64,000 bases of DNA from Paenibacillus paridis (GTDB lineage: Bacteria; Bacillota; Bacilli; Paenibacillales; Paenibacillaceae): NCBI RefSeq assembly GCF_006345825.1, contig NZ_VCIX01000087.1, positions 248,202 to 312,201 of the forward strand. The letters are read 5' to 3'. This document shows positions 44,169 to 51,939 of this stretch, in pieces. Below the pieces are notes generated by a model, which was not told where the DNA came from, ran no database searches, and worked only from the letters and a program-made list of their open reading frames with translations. A program made the position numbers and the translations under genes. Position 1 is the stretch's first letter. Each line of letters begins with the position of its first letter.

Positions 44169-44208
44169 GAAACGGCTGTCGCCGTCCTTTGGCGGCGCAG
44201 CGCGTTTC
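44169..44208. repeat. Intergenic hairpin element, copy 2
   Basis: GAAACGGCTgTCGCCGTCCT opens and CGTTTC closes a structure that matches the element at 24680-24724, with a different inner loop. The surrounding gap 43941-44261 holds no gene. Confidence 0.5.
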
Positions 44209-44261
44209 ATTCCGAGAAATATAGAGAAGAGATAGCGAAATGATATCCTTTCCTATATTTC

Positions 44262-44311
44262 AAAAAAAGCCGCAAGCGCTCGGAGCTCTCCGAATCGCTT
44301 GCGGCTTCTTT
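44262..44311. terminator. Terminator of the GT4-cgeB-GT2-GT6 operon
   Basis: A 10-bp stem GCCGCAAGCG / CGCTTGCGGC with an inner CGGAG/CTCCG stem. It is followed on the minus strand by TTTTTTTG, 6 bases after the GT6 stop. Confidence 0.88.
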
Positions 44312-44316
44312 TCATG

Positions 44317-45390
44317 TCAGCTTCTTAAATAGTCATGGCCGCCAAAATTGTTTTTGTCGCGAATTAATATTTTTGCCGGGAACGGCAGCTCCGCGCCTTC
44401 TACGAATCCGTAAGAAGGAGTCATGACCCTTGGATTTTTATCGGTCAAATATTTATTTAGATGGGACTCATCGTACCAGACGGCATTAATTCCATTGCTC
44501 ATATCGGCACGTATGCTTTCATCCAGCACGCGGATGAGGTTCATATAATGCTCTGTCCGCCCCCCGTTTAAGCCGCCCATGTAATAATGGGTGCCTACTC
44601 CTTCGGGAATATAGGCGAGGCTTTGCGGGTTCTTCTCGTAATCGAGCTCATGGCGCGGCCGATTGTAGAAGCCCGGGTGCTGCACTGCGACGATTCCTTC
44701 ATGGATGGGCAGAATCTCCTCGCGAACGGCTTCTACGAACTCCATATTCGCGTTGAAGAAATAAACGAAATCGCATTCCTGCTCCAACTGCTGCACCACG
44801 TTTCTAAAAATCGCGTAACGTAGCAGCGTATTGCCTGGCCAACCTAAATTATCCTGATATATTCGTTTGACGTTGTCTCTCTCTTCGGCCGCGATCGATT
44901 CGGCATCCGTAAACACATAATAGGTTTTCGAATAGCCCGGGAGGAAATAGGCTTCGGCGCTCTGAAAGAAATTTTCCCAGAACAGCTTATACTTCCCTGT
45001 GCAAATATACAAAATTCCGATCCGCGCACCCGCTACACTGGCGATATCCGCTTCACTCGGAGCTTGAACGGCTATCTGCGTGCTCCCCTGGCTCGGCTGG
45101 CCTGCTTGCTGGGCAGCACCGGGATTGTTCATATAGGCATCTTGATGCGCATCTTCAAAGCCTTTGGAATGGCCCTCCCGGTATCCTTGGTCATAGCCGG
45201 AATGAAACGGCCCGCCTTTCCTCCGCAGCCGCGTCGCTCCTCTCGAACGCTTCTTCAGCGTTCCCCCGCGCCGCTTCCCTTTTCTTAGCGTGCTCCCGCT
45301 GCGACGGCTCCTGCTCGCGCGGCCGGTTCTTTGCGTCTTTTTGCCTCTGCCTATTCTGCCAACCGTGCTTTTTTTCCTTTTGATCGCCAA
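44317..45390 (-). CDS. GT6-family (ABO-like) glycosyltransferase with polybasic and GxxxG-aromatic N-terminal module
   Basis: A 357-residue protein with a TTG start and AAGGAGG 10 bases before it. Residues 1-60 are polybasic; residues 64-82 read SGYDQGYREGHSKGFEDAH, a GxxxG-spaced aromatic helix. Residues 123-357 are a GT6 domain: ILYICTGKYKLFWENFF, AVQHPGFYNRPRHELDYEK, PQSLAYIPEGVGTHYYMGGL and WYDESHLNKYLTDKNPRVMT match vertebrate ABO and alpha-1,3-galactosyltransferases. The DxD motif is replaced by NAN (residues 213-215, FFNANMEF), the known NxN form of bacterial, metal-independent GT6 enzymes. GT6 enzymes add alpha-1,3-linked Gal or GalNAc, often next to fucose, and this island can make GDP-fucose. 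No membrane segment. Confidence 0.9.
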   Translation of the reverse strand: MAIKRKKSTVGRIGRGKKTQRTGRASRSRRSGSTLRKGKRRGGTLKKRSRGATRLRRKGGPFHSGYDQGYREGHSKGFEDAHQDAYMNNPGAAQQAGQPSQGSTQIAVQAPSEADIASVAGARIGILYICTGKYKLFWENFFQSAEAYFLPGYSKTYYVFTDAESIAAEERDNVKRIYQDNLGWPGNTLLRYAIFRNVVQQLEQECDFVYFFNANMEFVEAVREEILPIHEGIVAVQHPGFYNRPRHELDYEKNPQSLAYIPEGVGTHYYMGGLNGGRTEHYMNLIRVLDESIRADMSNGINAVWYDESHLNKYLTDKNPRVMTPSYGFVEGAELPFPAKILIRDKNNFGGHDYLRS

Positions 45391-45414
45391 AATAACGTCC
45401 TCCTTATCGCATAC

Positions 45415-46752
45415 TTATATATTGTCAGCCTTAATGATCGGAGGAGCTATGATCGGCAAACCATCCGAAAACTGTTTTTTGTCGCCCTCCGTTAAAGGAC
45501 GGATATAACGATGCTCAAGCCCCCATGCCTTGAACGCCTGCTTAGTCGTCATGCGGTGCAGCTTGCCTTCGGTAAGCTGATGGATTTCACCATCCTGCGT
45601 AATGACGAATCCCCCTTCGATAATCGCTGTTGTGAGAACGGAGAGCGCATTTATTTTCTGCTGAACGGTAGCTTCAGAAATATCGCCTCCAATTGGCCAG
45701 TTCCACAGCTCAAGCTGTGGAAGCCTGACGGCATCATTTCGCGGCGCATTCGAGCTGTGCACGATATACCTAAGCCCATTTTCCACCCAATACAATTTAG
45801 AATCGGTTCCGGTTACGAGAATATGGCTGGGGTAAAAATCAGAACCCTTGCGCTGTTGCCCGGAAAATACGGAATCCATCACCTTTTCCAGCCTGCCAAT
45901 TTTTTCCCAATCGCCCCATTTCTCGAGAAAAAATGCGTTATTAAGCAAGGAAGCATCGAGAAAAGAGCGCATCGTTACGCTGCCGTAATGGTGAATGAAC
46001 GTATCCTCCGCGACAACGAGATCAAGCCCAAGCAGCCGGATACGGAGATAATAATCGACATCCTCACAGGTGCCAATGACATACCCCTCGTCAAAATAGC
46101 CCACTCTTTGCAGGACCTCTCTTGTCAGAAGCAGGCAAAAGCCCATAATGCCCTTCGATCTTCTCCAGCGCTGCGAATCGGAATGATTATGGTTTTGGGC
46201 GAAGCTTTGCATCTCTACCATATTTTTGTAATTGACCTCAATTTTCTGGTCATTGGATAAATAATTCGTTACAGGGCCAACCAGCCCAATCGATGGATCG
46301 CTTCTCAAGCACAGGAGCAAATTAGACAGCCAGTTTGTCGTCACTAGCGTGTCATTATTGAGGATGACGATAGTCGTTCCTTTGGCCATCATCAGCCCTT
46401 GGTTGACACCGCCGGCAAACCCAAGGTTTTTGGAGAAAATTTTGTACCGCACCGTTCCCGAAAGCGATTTTAAATAGGCAGGCGTCCCATCGGTTGAACC
46501 ATTGTCGATAATGATCATCTCGTAGGGCTCATTCGTGTAGCGCTGAATACTTTCTATGCAGCCGCGCAAGTAACCCAACTGGTTATAGGTAGGAATAATG
46601 ATGCTGGTACCGGCAAAAGGTTCATGATAGCTGGCGGCTCCCTTCACTCTGCCGTCCCTATAACCTGCTGCGTATCTAGCTTGATAGACGGCTCTATTCT
46701 TTTTATGAATAATTTTCGGGCGCTTGCGCTTGCGGAGCGATCGTCTGCGCAT
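45415..46752 (-). CDS. GT2 glycosyltransferase (CgeD-like) with N-terminal polybasic/GxxxG module and C-terminal KRPI-type repeats
   Basis: A 445-residue protein. Residues 1-20 are polybasic (RRRSLRKRKRPKIIHKK) and residues 27-43 read YAAGYRDGRVKGAASYH. The GT2 domain (about 47-280) is intact: TSIIIPTYNQLGYLRGCIES, IIDNGSTDGT, the DxD-like VILNNDTLVT and the acidic GTCEDVDYYLRIRL. Residues about 315-445 hold two copies of a display-type repeat (KLYWVENGLRYIV ... and GEIHQLTEGKLHRMT...AWGLEHRYIRPL), ending DGLPIIAPPI. The protein at 59.2-60.6 kb is a close paralogue. It resembles the spore-crust GT CgeD in architecture. AGGTGAGG precedes the ATG. It lies in an operon with cgeB and the GT6 gene. 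Confidence 0.87.
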   Translation of the reverse strand: MRRRSLRKRKRPKIIHKKNRAVYQARYAAGYRDGRVKGAASYHEPFAGTSIIIPTYNQLGYLRGCIESIQRYTNEPYEMIIIDNGSTDGTPAYLKSLSGTVRYKIFSKNLGFAGGVNQGLMMAKGTTIVILNNDTLVTTNWLSNLLLCLRSDPSIGLVGPVTNYLSNDQKIEVNYKNMVEMQSFAQNHNHSDSQRWRRSKGIMGFCLLLTREVLQRVGYFDEGYVIGTCEDVDYYLRIRLLGLDLVVAEDTFIHHYGSVTMRSFLDASLLNNAFFLEKWGDWEKIGRLEKVMDSVFSGQQRKGSDFYPSHILVTGTDSKLYWVENGLRYIVHSSNAPRNDAVRLPQLELWNWPIGGDISEATVQQKINALSVLTTAIIEGGFVITQDGEIHQLTEGKLHRMTTKQAFKAWGLEHRYIRPLTEGDKKQFSDGLPIIAPPIIKADNI

Positions 46753-46786
46753 ATGTCCTCACCTCCCTTTGCGTGTACCGCACTGC

Positions 46787-47920
46787 TCATGGAAAGACGA
46801 TTTGCAGCAGCTGGCTTATCCTTTTTTGATACGTGTGCTGCGCTAGCGTTTTTTTGAAGCCATTTAATGCGATTTGCTTCCGTTGCTCCTCATTTTGCAA
46901 ATAATAGACGATTTTATCCACCAGCTCATTGGCGGAGGAGTAGGTTTCGAGCTCTACCCCCGGCATATAAAAATCGGCTAGATCCTGGCGCACATCCGTT
47001 AGTTGAAACGCGCCGCTTGCGGAAATTTCATACGTCCGCGGGTTAATGGACAAACCGGGAAGGTTACGGCTATTTTTGTTGTGCACTTTATCATCATGGG
47101 AGCGATGTATATTAATCACAATTTTGGCGCCGTTGTAGTAGCTGGCTGCTTCATCTGCGCTGATCCAAGATACCCGGATGCCTTTGCTTAAGCTTCTGTA
47201 GCGACTGAGCCGTTTCCAAAACAAGCCGACGATTCTTGTATCACGGGCGGCCAGCGTTGGAGCAATGCGATCAATCAAGCTGACCCGGTTGAAGAAGGCA
47301 TTGCCAATAAAGCAAATATCGCTCTGGTACTGGGGAGCAACATATTTGGGCTTGTAGACGGCGGGATTCACTGCCAGCGGCATATAATGAACCTGGCAGC
47401 CAAGCTGGCGATAGATCGGAATAGATGCCAGCTCATGCGTAAATAACCATTCGTACTGCGGTGCAATAACGGTGGTCACGTCCGTAACGTAAGGCTCATC
47501 GACAAGCCAGATCGCCGTTTTGATGCCGAGCGCACGTATCCCTTGCACCTGGCTTCCCGGCACCTGCGTGCCGTGCATCACCAGCACCAAATCCGGCCTG
47601 CTGCGGGCAGCAAGCGCTATAAGATTGTCTGACGGGCCAGCGATGATCAGCTCGCTGACCATACCCCGCAGCGCCTCTGTGACGGCTTGATCCAGGTCAG
47701 GGAAGGGTCCTTTAAGACCAGCGCGGACATATAACAAACGGATAGGATGCTGCGCGCTGACTGAGGGAGGAATCTTTTGCTGCAGCGCTTCGCAGGCGCC
47801 GACATGGTAACCGTGCTTCCATCCGGCCTGGCGCCCGGCCTCCCATCCGCTCTCGTCTGCTCCCGCTTGTTTTCTTGCTGATATTATGCCCTTGGCTTGT
47901 TTCCGAAGCCTAGCATTCAA
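46787..47920 (-). CDS. cgeB: CgeB-like spore-maturation glycosyltransferase
   Basis: A 377-residue GT-B protein. After a basic start (NARLRKQAKGIISARKQ) residues 25-41 read GWEAGRQAGWKHGYHVG, the island's GxxxG-aromatic module. The CgeB region follows: LLYVRAGLKGPFPDLDQAV, LVLVMHGTQVPGSQV, KTAIWLVDEPYVTDVT, YQSDICFIGNAFFNRV, and the C-terminal LSINPRTYEISASGAFQLTD, all characteristic. In B. subtilis cgeB belongs to the sigma-K/GerE-controlled spore-crust locus. The start used is a TTG; a CTG at 47945-47947 nine codons upstream, 8 bases from a GAGGTG site, would add the basic QQKPRKKS and is a serious alternative. Confidence 0.88.
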   Translation of the reverse strand: MNARLRKQAKGIISARKQAGADESGWEAGRQAGWKHGYHVGACEALQQKIPPSVSAQHPIRLLYVRAGLKGPFPDLDQAVTEALRGMVSELIIAGPSDNLIALAARSRPDLVLVMHGTQVPGSQVQGIRALGIKTAIWLVDEPYVTDVTTVIAPQYEWLFTHELASIPIYRQLGCQVHYMPLAVNPAVYKPKYVAPQYQSDICFIGNAFFNRVSLIDRIAPTLAARDTRIVGLFWKRLSRYRSLSKGIRVSWISADEAASYYNGAKIVINIHRSHDDKVHNKNSRNLPGLSINPRTYEISASGAFQLTDVRQDLADFYMPGVELETYSSANELVDKIVYYLQNEEQRKQIALNGFKKTLAQHTYQKRISQLLQIVFP

Positions 47921-47981
47921 GCTCTTCTTTCTCGGTTTCTGCTGCAGGATGGTCTCACCTCTTTCTCCACTCGTCTAGCGA

Positions 47982-49160
47982 TCAAGCGTTGCCGACAAGC
48001 GCCCGTTCCAGTAAATCTATGCTGCGGTTCCAGTCCCATTTCTGCACCGTTTCGCGGCCGCCTGCAATCAGACGCTCGCGCAGTGCCGGATCGGAAATGA
48101 GTCTCTGCACGGCATTAGACGCTGCACGGACATCATTCGGTATGACGAGTCCATTATAGTTGTCGAGTAAATATTCGTCGGTGCCTGTAACGTCAGCCAC
48201 GACAGGAACTCCCCCGCATGCCATCATTTCGAGTGGCGGGTACAGGAAACTTTCCACTCGGCTCATCTTGAGCAAAATATCGCAGCTGGAGTAGATATGC
48301 TTCATCGTTTCATACGATACACTCTCAAAAAAACGGTCACATCGCCAGGAAGCGGCTGGACGGCCTGCCGAGCTTACGCACCAGACCTCGCAGTTCAAAT
48401 CCCGGACTGCGGCAAATGCATCGCTCATTCCTTTGTAAGGCACGGCGATTGGCCCTTCCAGCAGCACTCTGATTTTGTCCCCTTTAGGGGCAAAAGGCTG
48501 CGTCTCGTGCATCAGCTCAACATCAAGTCCATTCGGGATATAAATCGTTTGTTTCTTAAATGTCTGCTCAAGCCAGCGCTGAAGCCAGCCTGCCATCGTC
48601 AGAAACGTAAAATCGCTCACTTTGTACGTTTGGTACGCGAGCTTGGATTGCTCGGATGAGGGAGCATAAAACCTAGATTCATCCGATTGGATGAAATAGA
48701 ACCTTTTTTTCGCTTCGATTCTTCTGGCGGCGTTCAGCGTAGCCCAAAAAGTCGCGATAACAATATCCCGGTCAGACGGAGCGCGCGATTCGGTTACGAT
48801 CGGCACGTGAACCGGATGCCAGCCGACATGCGTGTTGCCATCCAGAGATACGAGGACAACATCATAGCCGCGCTGCTTAAGGCGATTGGCATGTTGGAGA
48901 ATGACCGCAACACCGCCGGAGATGGAGCAGCCTGGTATGACATAAGCGATTTTCGGCTTGCATACGCCCGACTGGATCGCAACCCAGCGCCCGTCCCGGT
49001 AACCGTCTCTCCAGCCTGCATAATAGCCCTCCTCGCGGCTGCCACTCCTGTCCCCTTGCGGTTTCTTTCGCCCTATGCCGCTCCAGCCGCTTCTTCTTCT
49101 GATTTTCCTTTTTGATCGCAAGATCAGCTTAGGACGGACCTTAAGATTTTTGGATTTCAT
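47982..49160 (-). CDS. GT4 glycosyltransferase with polybasic/GxxxG N-terminal module
   Basis: A 392-residue protein from the ATG at 49158-49160, with AAGGAAAAAAG just upstream; an open frame runs 19 codons further. Residues 1-33 are polybasic (RSKRKIRRRSGWSGIGRKK) and residues 45-59 read GYYAGWRDGYRDGRW. The GT-B domain shows AYVIPGCSISGGVAVILQHA, TIYIPNGLDVELMHE, PYKGMSDAF and SFLYPPLEMMACGGVPVVA (the GT4 donor-site E(x7)E region). It is the first gene of the GT4-cgeB-GT2-GT6 operon; it is separated from rmlA by a terminator. Confidence 0.9.
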   Translation of the reverse strand: MKSKNLKVRPKLILRSKRKIRRRSGWSGIGRKKPQGDRSGSREEGYYAGWRDGYRDGRWVAIQSGVCKPKIAYVIPGCSISGGVAVILQHANRLKQRGYDVVLVSLDGNTHVGWHPVHVPIVTESRAPSDRDIVIATFWATLNAARRIEAKKRFYFIQSDESRFYAPSSEQSKLAYQTYKVSDFTFLTMAGWLQRWLEQTFKKQTIYIPNGLDVELMHETQPFAPKGDKIRVLLEGPIAVPYKGMSDAFAAVRDLNCEVWCVSSAGRPAASWRCDRFFESVSYETMKHIYSSCDILLKMSRVESFLYPPLEMMACGGVPVVADVTGTDEYLLDNYNGLVIPNDVRAASNAVQRLISDPALRERLIAGGRETVQKWDWNRSIDLLERALVGNA

Positions 49161-49229
49161 AATCTTTTTTCCTTCCCTTGTATCTGTAATGGCAGTATAC
49201 TTGGTGACTCTATGCATTCAACCCTATCC

Positions 49230-49238
49230 CATAGTATG
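49230..49238 (-). promoter_or_regulatory. Possible sigma-K/E-like -10 for the GT4-cgeB-GT2-GT6 operon
   Basis: Minus-strand CATACTATG, an 8 of 9 match to the sigma-K -10 and close to sigma-E, about 70 bases before the GT4 start. No matching -35 was found. Confidence 0.25.
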
Positions 49239-49301
49239 TTTGATCCTTATGACCGCCACGGCATCTGTTACCATGGGAGGCTTGCTCTTCTATTTAGTTG
49301 C

Positions 49302-49338
49302 AAAAAAATAGACTGTGGCACAGATCATGCCCCAGTCT
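49302..49338 (-). terminator. Rho-independent terminator after rmlA-like gene
   Basis: A stem AGACTGgGGCA / TGCCacAGTCT followed on the minus strand by ATTTTTTTG, 11 bases past the stop. Confidence 0.88.
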
Positions 49339-49349
49339 AGCTACCCTAC

Positions 49350-50072
49350 TTAATCGAATTTCTCATTTGCTAGACGCAGTCCCGCTTCCTGCAGCGAGGC
49401 GAACGTCCCGGCATCGCACCACCAGCCCTTTAGGCTGCTGTGCTGAAGCGTCTTCCTTGCCGCATAATAATTGTTGACATCCGTAATCTCAAGCTCACCT
49501 CTTCCCGAGGGAAGAAGCATACGAATGACTTCGAAAACTTCAGCGTTGTACATATAAATTCCAGTAACGCAATAATCAGAACCCGGTTGATCCGGTTTTT
49601 CTTCGATTGAAATAATTTGCCCCTCTTCGATGCGCGGAACGCCGAATCTCTCAGGATCCTCTACCTTCTTGAGCAAGACCATAGCCTCTCCGGCTCCGGA
49701 TTGAAACTGCTCCACATATTCCCTGAGCGAATCCTCAAACAAATTATCCCCAAGCAATACAACAAAGTCCTCGTTCGGATGAATAAAGCCGGAGGCAAGT
49801 GCAAGCGCTTCAGCAACACCGCCGGGCTGATCCTGTATTTTATAGACAATTTGGACTCCAAACACATGGCCGCTTCCCAGAAACTCAAGATATAGCCCTG
49901 CCGACTGCTTCCCAATAACGAGTAGAATATCTTTAATGCCGGCATCCGCCAGCTTTCTAATCGCATAATAGATCATCGGATATTTGCCAACAGGCAATAG
50001 ATGCTTGTTCATCAGTCTCGTCAATGGAGCTAGTCTCGTACCGGACCCCCCTGCCAGTATTACGCCTTTCAT
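49350..50072 (-). CDS. rmlA: Glucose-1-phosphate thymidylyltransferase (short RmlA, SpsI-like)
   Basis: A 240-residue nucleotidyltransferase. GVILAGGSGTRLAPLTRLMNKHLLPVGKYPM is the RmlA signature in residues 3-34, with VVLLGDNLFED for the metal site, IISIEEKPDQPGSDYCVTGIYMY and GRGELEITDVNNYY. It makes dTDP-glucose. The short form lacks the C-terminal allosteric extension of Rffh/RmlA and is like SpsI of the B. subtilis spore-coat polysaccharide locus. RmlB, C and D are not in this window. AAGGAGGGAGG precedes the ATG; the gene is flanked by its own terminator. Confidence 0.9.
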   Translation of the reverse strand: MKGVILAGGSGTRLAPLTRLMNKHLLPVGKYPMIYYAIRKLADAGIKDILLVIGKQSAGLYLEFLGSGHVFGVQIVYKIQDQPGGVAEALALASGFIHPNEDFVVLLGDNLFEDSLREYVEQFQSGAGEAMVLLKKVEDPERFGVPRIEEGQIISIEEKPDQPGSDYCVTGIYMYNAEVFEVIRMLLPSGRGELEITDVNNYYAARKTLQHSSLKGWWCDAGTFASLQEAGLRLANEKFD

Positions 50073-50128
50073 TTCGCAACCTCCCTCCTTAGTGCCATAG
50101 AATCTCCTTATTATGTATATGATTTTTT

Positions 50129-50155
50129 ACAAGATTAGAGTGGATGCATAACTAC
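50129..50155 (+). promoter_or_regulatory. Probable sigma-K promoter of the galU-like gene
   Basis: AC, 16 bases, CATAACTAC: the -35 and spacing fit and the -10 matches at 8 of 9 positions. The leader to the TTG start would be about 145 bases. Confidence 0.45.
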
Positions 50156-50304
50156 GTCTACGAACAATTGGACTCTAGCTTTCAAAGGCGCTTTATAAAG
50201 AAAGAAACTCGTACAACTGCCTTTTTATGCAGAGACAAGCTACAAAACCCTATGGTTTTAATAAACTAGAGTTAGAGAGGCAAATGAACGAAGAGGTGAT
50301 TATA

Positions 50305-51123
50305 TTGATTCGTAAAGCGATTATTCCAGCCGCCGGCTACGGAATTCGCAATTTACCGATAACGAAAGCCATTCCGAAGGAATTGTTTCCCATTGGAAAC
50401 CGGCCCGCCATCGACTATGTCGTTAAAGAGGCTATTGATGCCGGCATTACCGATATTCTCATTATTTTATCCCGCAACAAAACAGAAATCATGAACTATT
50501 TTGACCGCTCGGTTGAGCTTGAATCCCATTTGTATGCCACCAATAAGGATAGCTTGCTGCACAAAATACTGCCTTCTGAAGCGAATATCCAATATATTCG
50601 CCAATACGATGCGCTTGGCCTCGGGCATGCCGTACTGCATGGCCAATCATTTGCCGCAGGCGAGCCATTTGCCGTCCTCCTGCCCGATCAGCTTAGCCTG
50701 AACCGAACCTCCTTGCTCAACCCTTTGATTCAAAATTATGAAAAGTACAAAACCAATATTATCGGCCTGCAAACGGTAGCGCCCGAGCTGCTTTCCCAAT
50801 ATGGCGTCGCTTCAGCTAAGCAGCTGTATAGCCGCGTCTATGAGGTCGATTCGATCGTGGAAAAGCCTGCTCATCACCCTCCATCGCAGCTTGCCGTCAT
50901 GGGAAGGTACATTTTGGAACCCGGTATCTTCGAACTTCTGAGGAAGACTCGCCCTGGTATCGGCGGAGAAATCCAATTGACGGACGCCTTGAATCAAATG
51001 GGACAAACGCGCAAATCCATCGGGTACGTCTACAAGGAGCGCTGGTACGATACCAGCATCGAGCATGATTACCTGAAAATTCAGCAGCGCGTGTATCAAA
51101 TGAATAAATACAACAAGCTATAG
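50305..51123 (+). CDS. GalU-like nucleotidyltransferase (UTP-glucose-1-phosphate type)
   Basis: A 272-residue enzyme from the TTG at 50305, with GAGGTGA 5 bases before it; this start gives the family opening IRKAIIPAAG. The loop that is normally GLGTR reads GYGIRNLPITKAIPKELFPI, a departure from canonical GalU; LLPDQLSLN and IVEKPAHHPPSQLAVMGRYIL, and GGEIQLTDALNQM, are otherwise as in GalU. It most likely makes UDP-glucose or a related UDP-sugar, which the dehydrogenase encoded convergently nearby could oxidise. The altered P-loop may change nucleotide or sugar choice. A housekeeping GalU surely lies elsewhere; this is an island copy. Confidence 0.85.
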   Translation: MIRKAIIPAAGYGIRNLPITKAIPKELFPIGNRPAIDYVVKEAIDAGITDILIILSRNKTEIMNYFDRSVELESHLYATNKDSLLHKILPSEANIQYIRQYDALGLGHAVLHGQSFAAGEPFAVLLPDQLSLNRTSLLNPLIQNYEKYKTNIIGLQTVAPELLSQYGVASAKQLYSRVYEVDSIVEKPAHHPPSQLAVMGRYILEPGIFELLRKTRPGIGGEIQLTDALNQMGQTRKSIGYVYKERWYDTSIEHDYLKIQQRVYQMNKYNKL

Positions 51124-51167
51124 AAGCTCAAATAAGGATGGCAGCGGCCATCCTTATTTGAGCTTCT
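51122..51167. terminator. Long perfect hairpin shared by two convergent gene ends
   Basis: A 20-bp perfect stem (AGAAGCTCAAATAAGGATGG and its complement) with a 6-base loop. It includes the last codons and stop of the minus-strand glycosyltransferase gene. No long T-run follows on either strand, yet position and symmetry argue for a bidirectional terminator. Confidence 0.75.
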
Positions 51168-51939
51168 CTGCTTGCTGCACCAGATGCCGGTACTTCACCG
51201 TTTGTGCGACTTTTTTGGCCCGGAGCAGCTTGATTGTCCGCTTCGTCACCTTCCAGGTATGCGTCCTCTGATTAACTCTTCTTAGGGCAGCAAAATGGTA
51301 GGGCCCCGTCGACTCTACTCGAAAGCCATGCCGCAGGCTGTCCCTTTGAAATCGCATATCCGTACCTTTCTTCAAGTTTTTAAAGGCGACTGCCGGATAC
51401 ATTGCTTTTTTGAACAGCATGGTTGCGCCGGCAACACGTCCTTTTCCAGGCATCGTTGCCAACATCAGCTTCGAAGAATGATTGAAATACATATAAAACC
51501 TCGATTTTCCGACCAGGTCTGCTTGTGATTTCTCAAACTTATTCATCGCTTCTGTTAAATATTTCCTCGCATAATAATCATCGTCATCAAATTTGGCAAT
51601 GATTTCGTAACGGGACCGCTTGATGCCGAAATTCAGGCATTTGCCCAGCGTCCACTTTGGGGGCAGCTTATAAACCGAAACCTGTCCTAGGCTGCCAGCC
51701 TCTTTCTTGTAGCGCTCTACGCTCATGCTTTTATGATTGAGCAGCACGATAATTTCCTTTACCTTCCACTGCTGCCGTTTGTAGTTGGCGAACAGATTTT
51801 TGATAAACTGCGGCCGATTGGTCGCGGTAATGACAGTCACGCCAGCAAGTGCCTTAACCGGACCTGCCGTTTCTTCTTTGGTTGCGTCAGCTTCTTCTAT
51901 GCCGGATGAAAGGTTTCTGATTTTCCCCCCTCGCTTCAC
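51154..51939 (-). CDS. GT2-like glycosyltransferase with basic termini
   Basis: A 261-residue protein from the GTG at 51937-51939, which overlaps the preceding stop (GTGA) and has GGAGGTG 4 bases upstream. The catalytic domain begins VTVITATNRPQFIKNLFANY and has the acidic motif AKFDDDDYYARKYL, with CLNFGIKRSRYEII before it. Both ends are basic (VKRGGK at the start; KVTKRTIKLLRAKKVAQTVK near the end). Closest to GT2 family members. Translationally coupled to the UDP-sugar dehydrogenase gene, so it may use the UDP-uronic acid that enzyme makes. Confidence 0.85.
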   Translation of the reverse strand: MKRGGKIRNLSSGIEEADATKEETAGPVKALAGVTVITATNRPQFIKNLFANYKRQQWKVKEIIVLLNHKSMSVERYKKEAGSLGQVSVYKLPPKWTLGKCLNFGIKRSRYEIIAKFDDDDYYARKYLTEAMNKFEKSQADLVGKSRFYMYFNHSSKLMLATMPGKGRVAGATMLFKKAMYPAVAFKNLKKGTDMRFQRDSLRHGFRVESTGPYHFAALRRVNQRTHTWKVTKRTIKLLRAKKVAQTVKYRHLVQQAEKLK

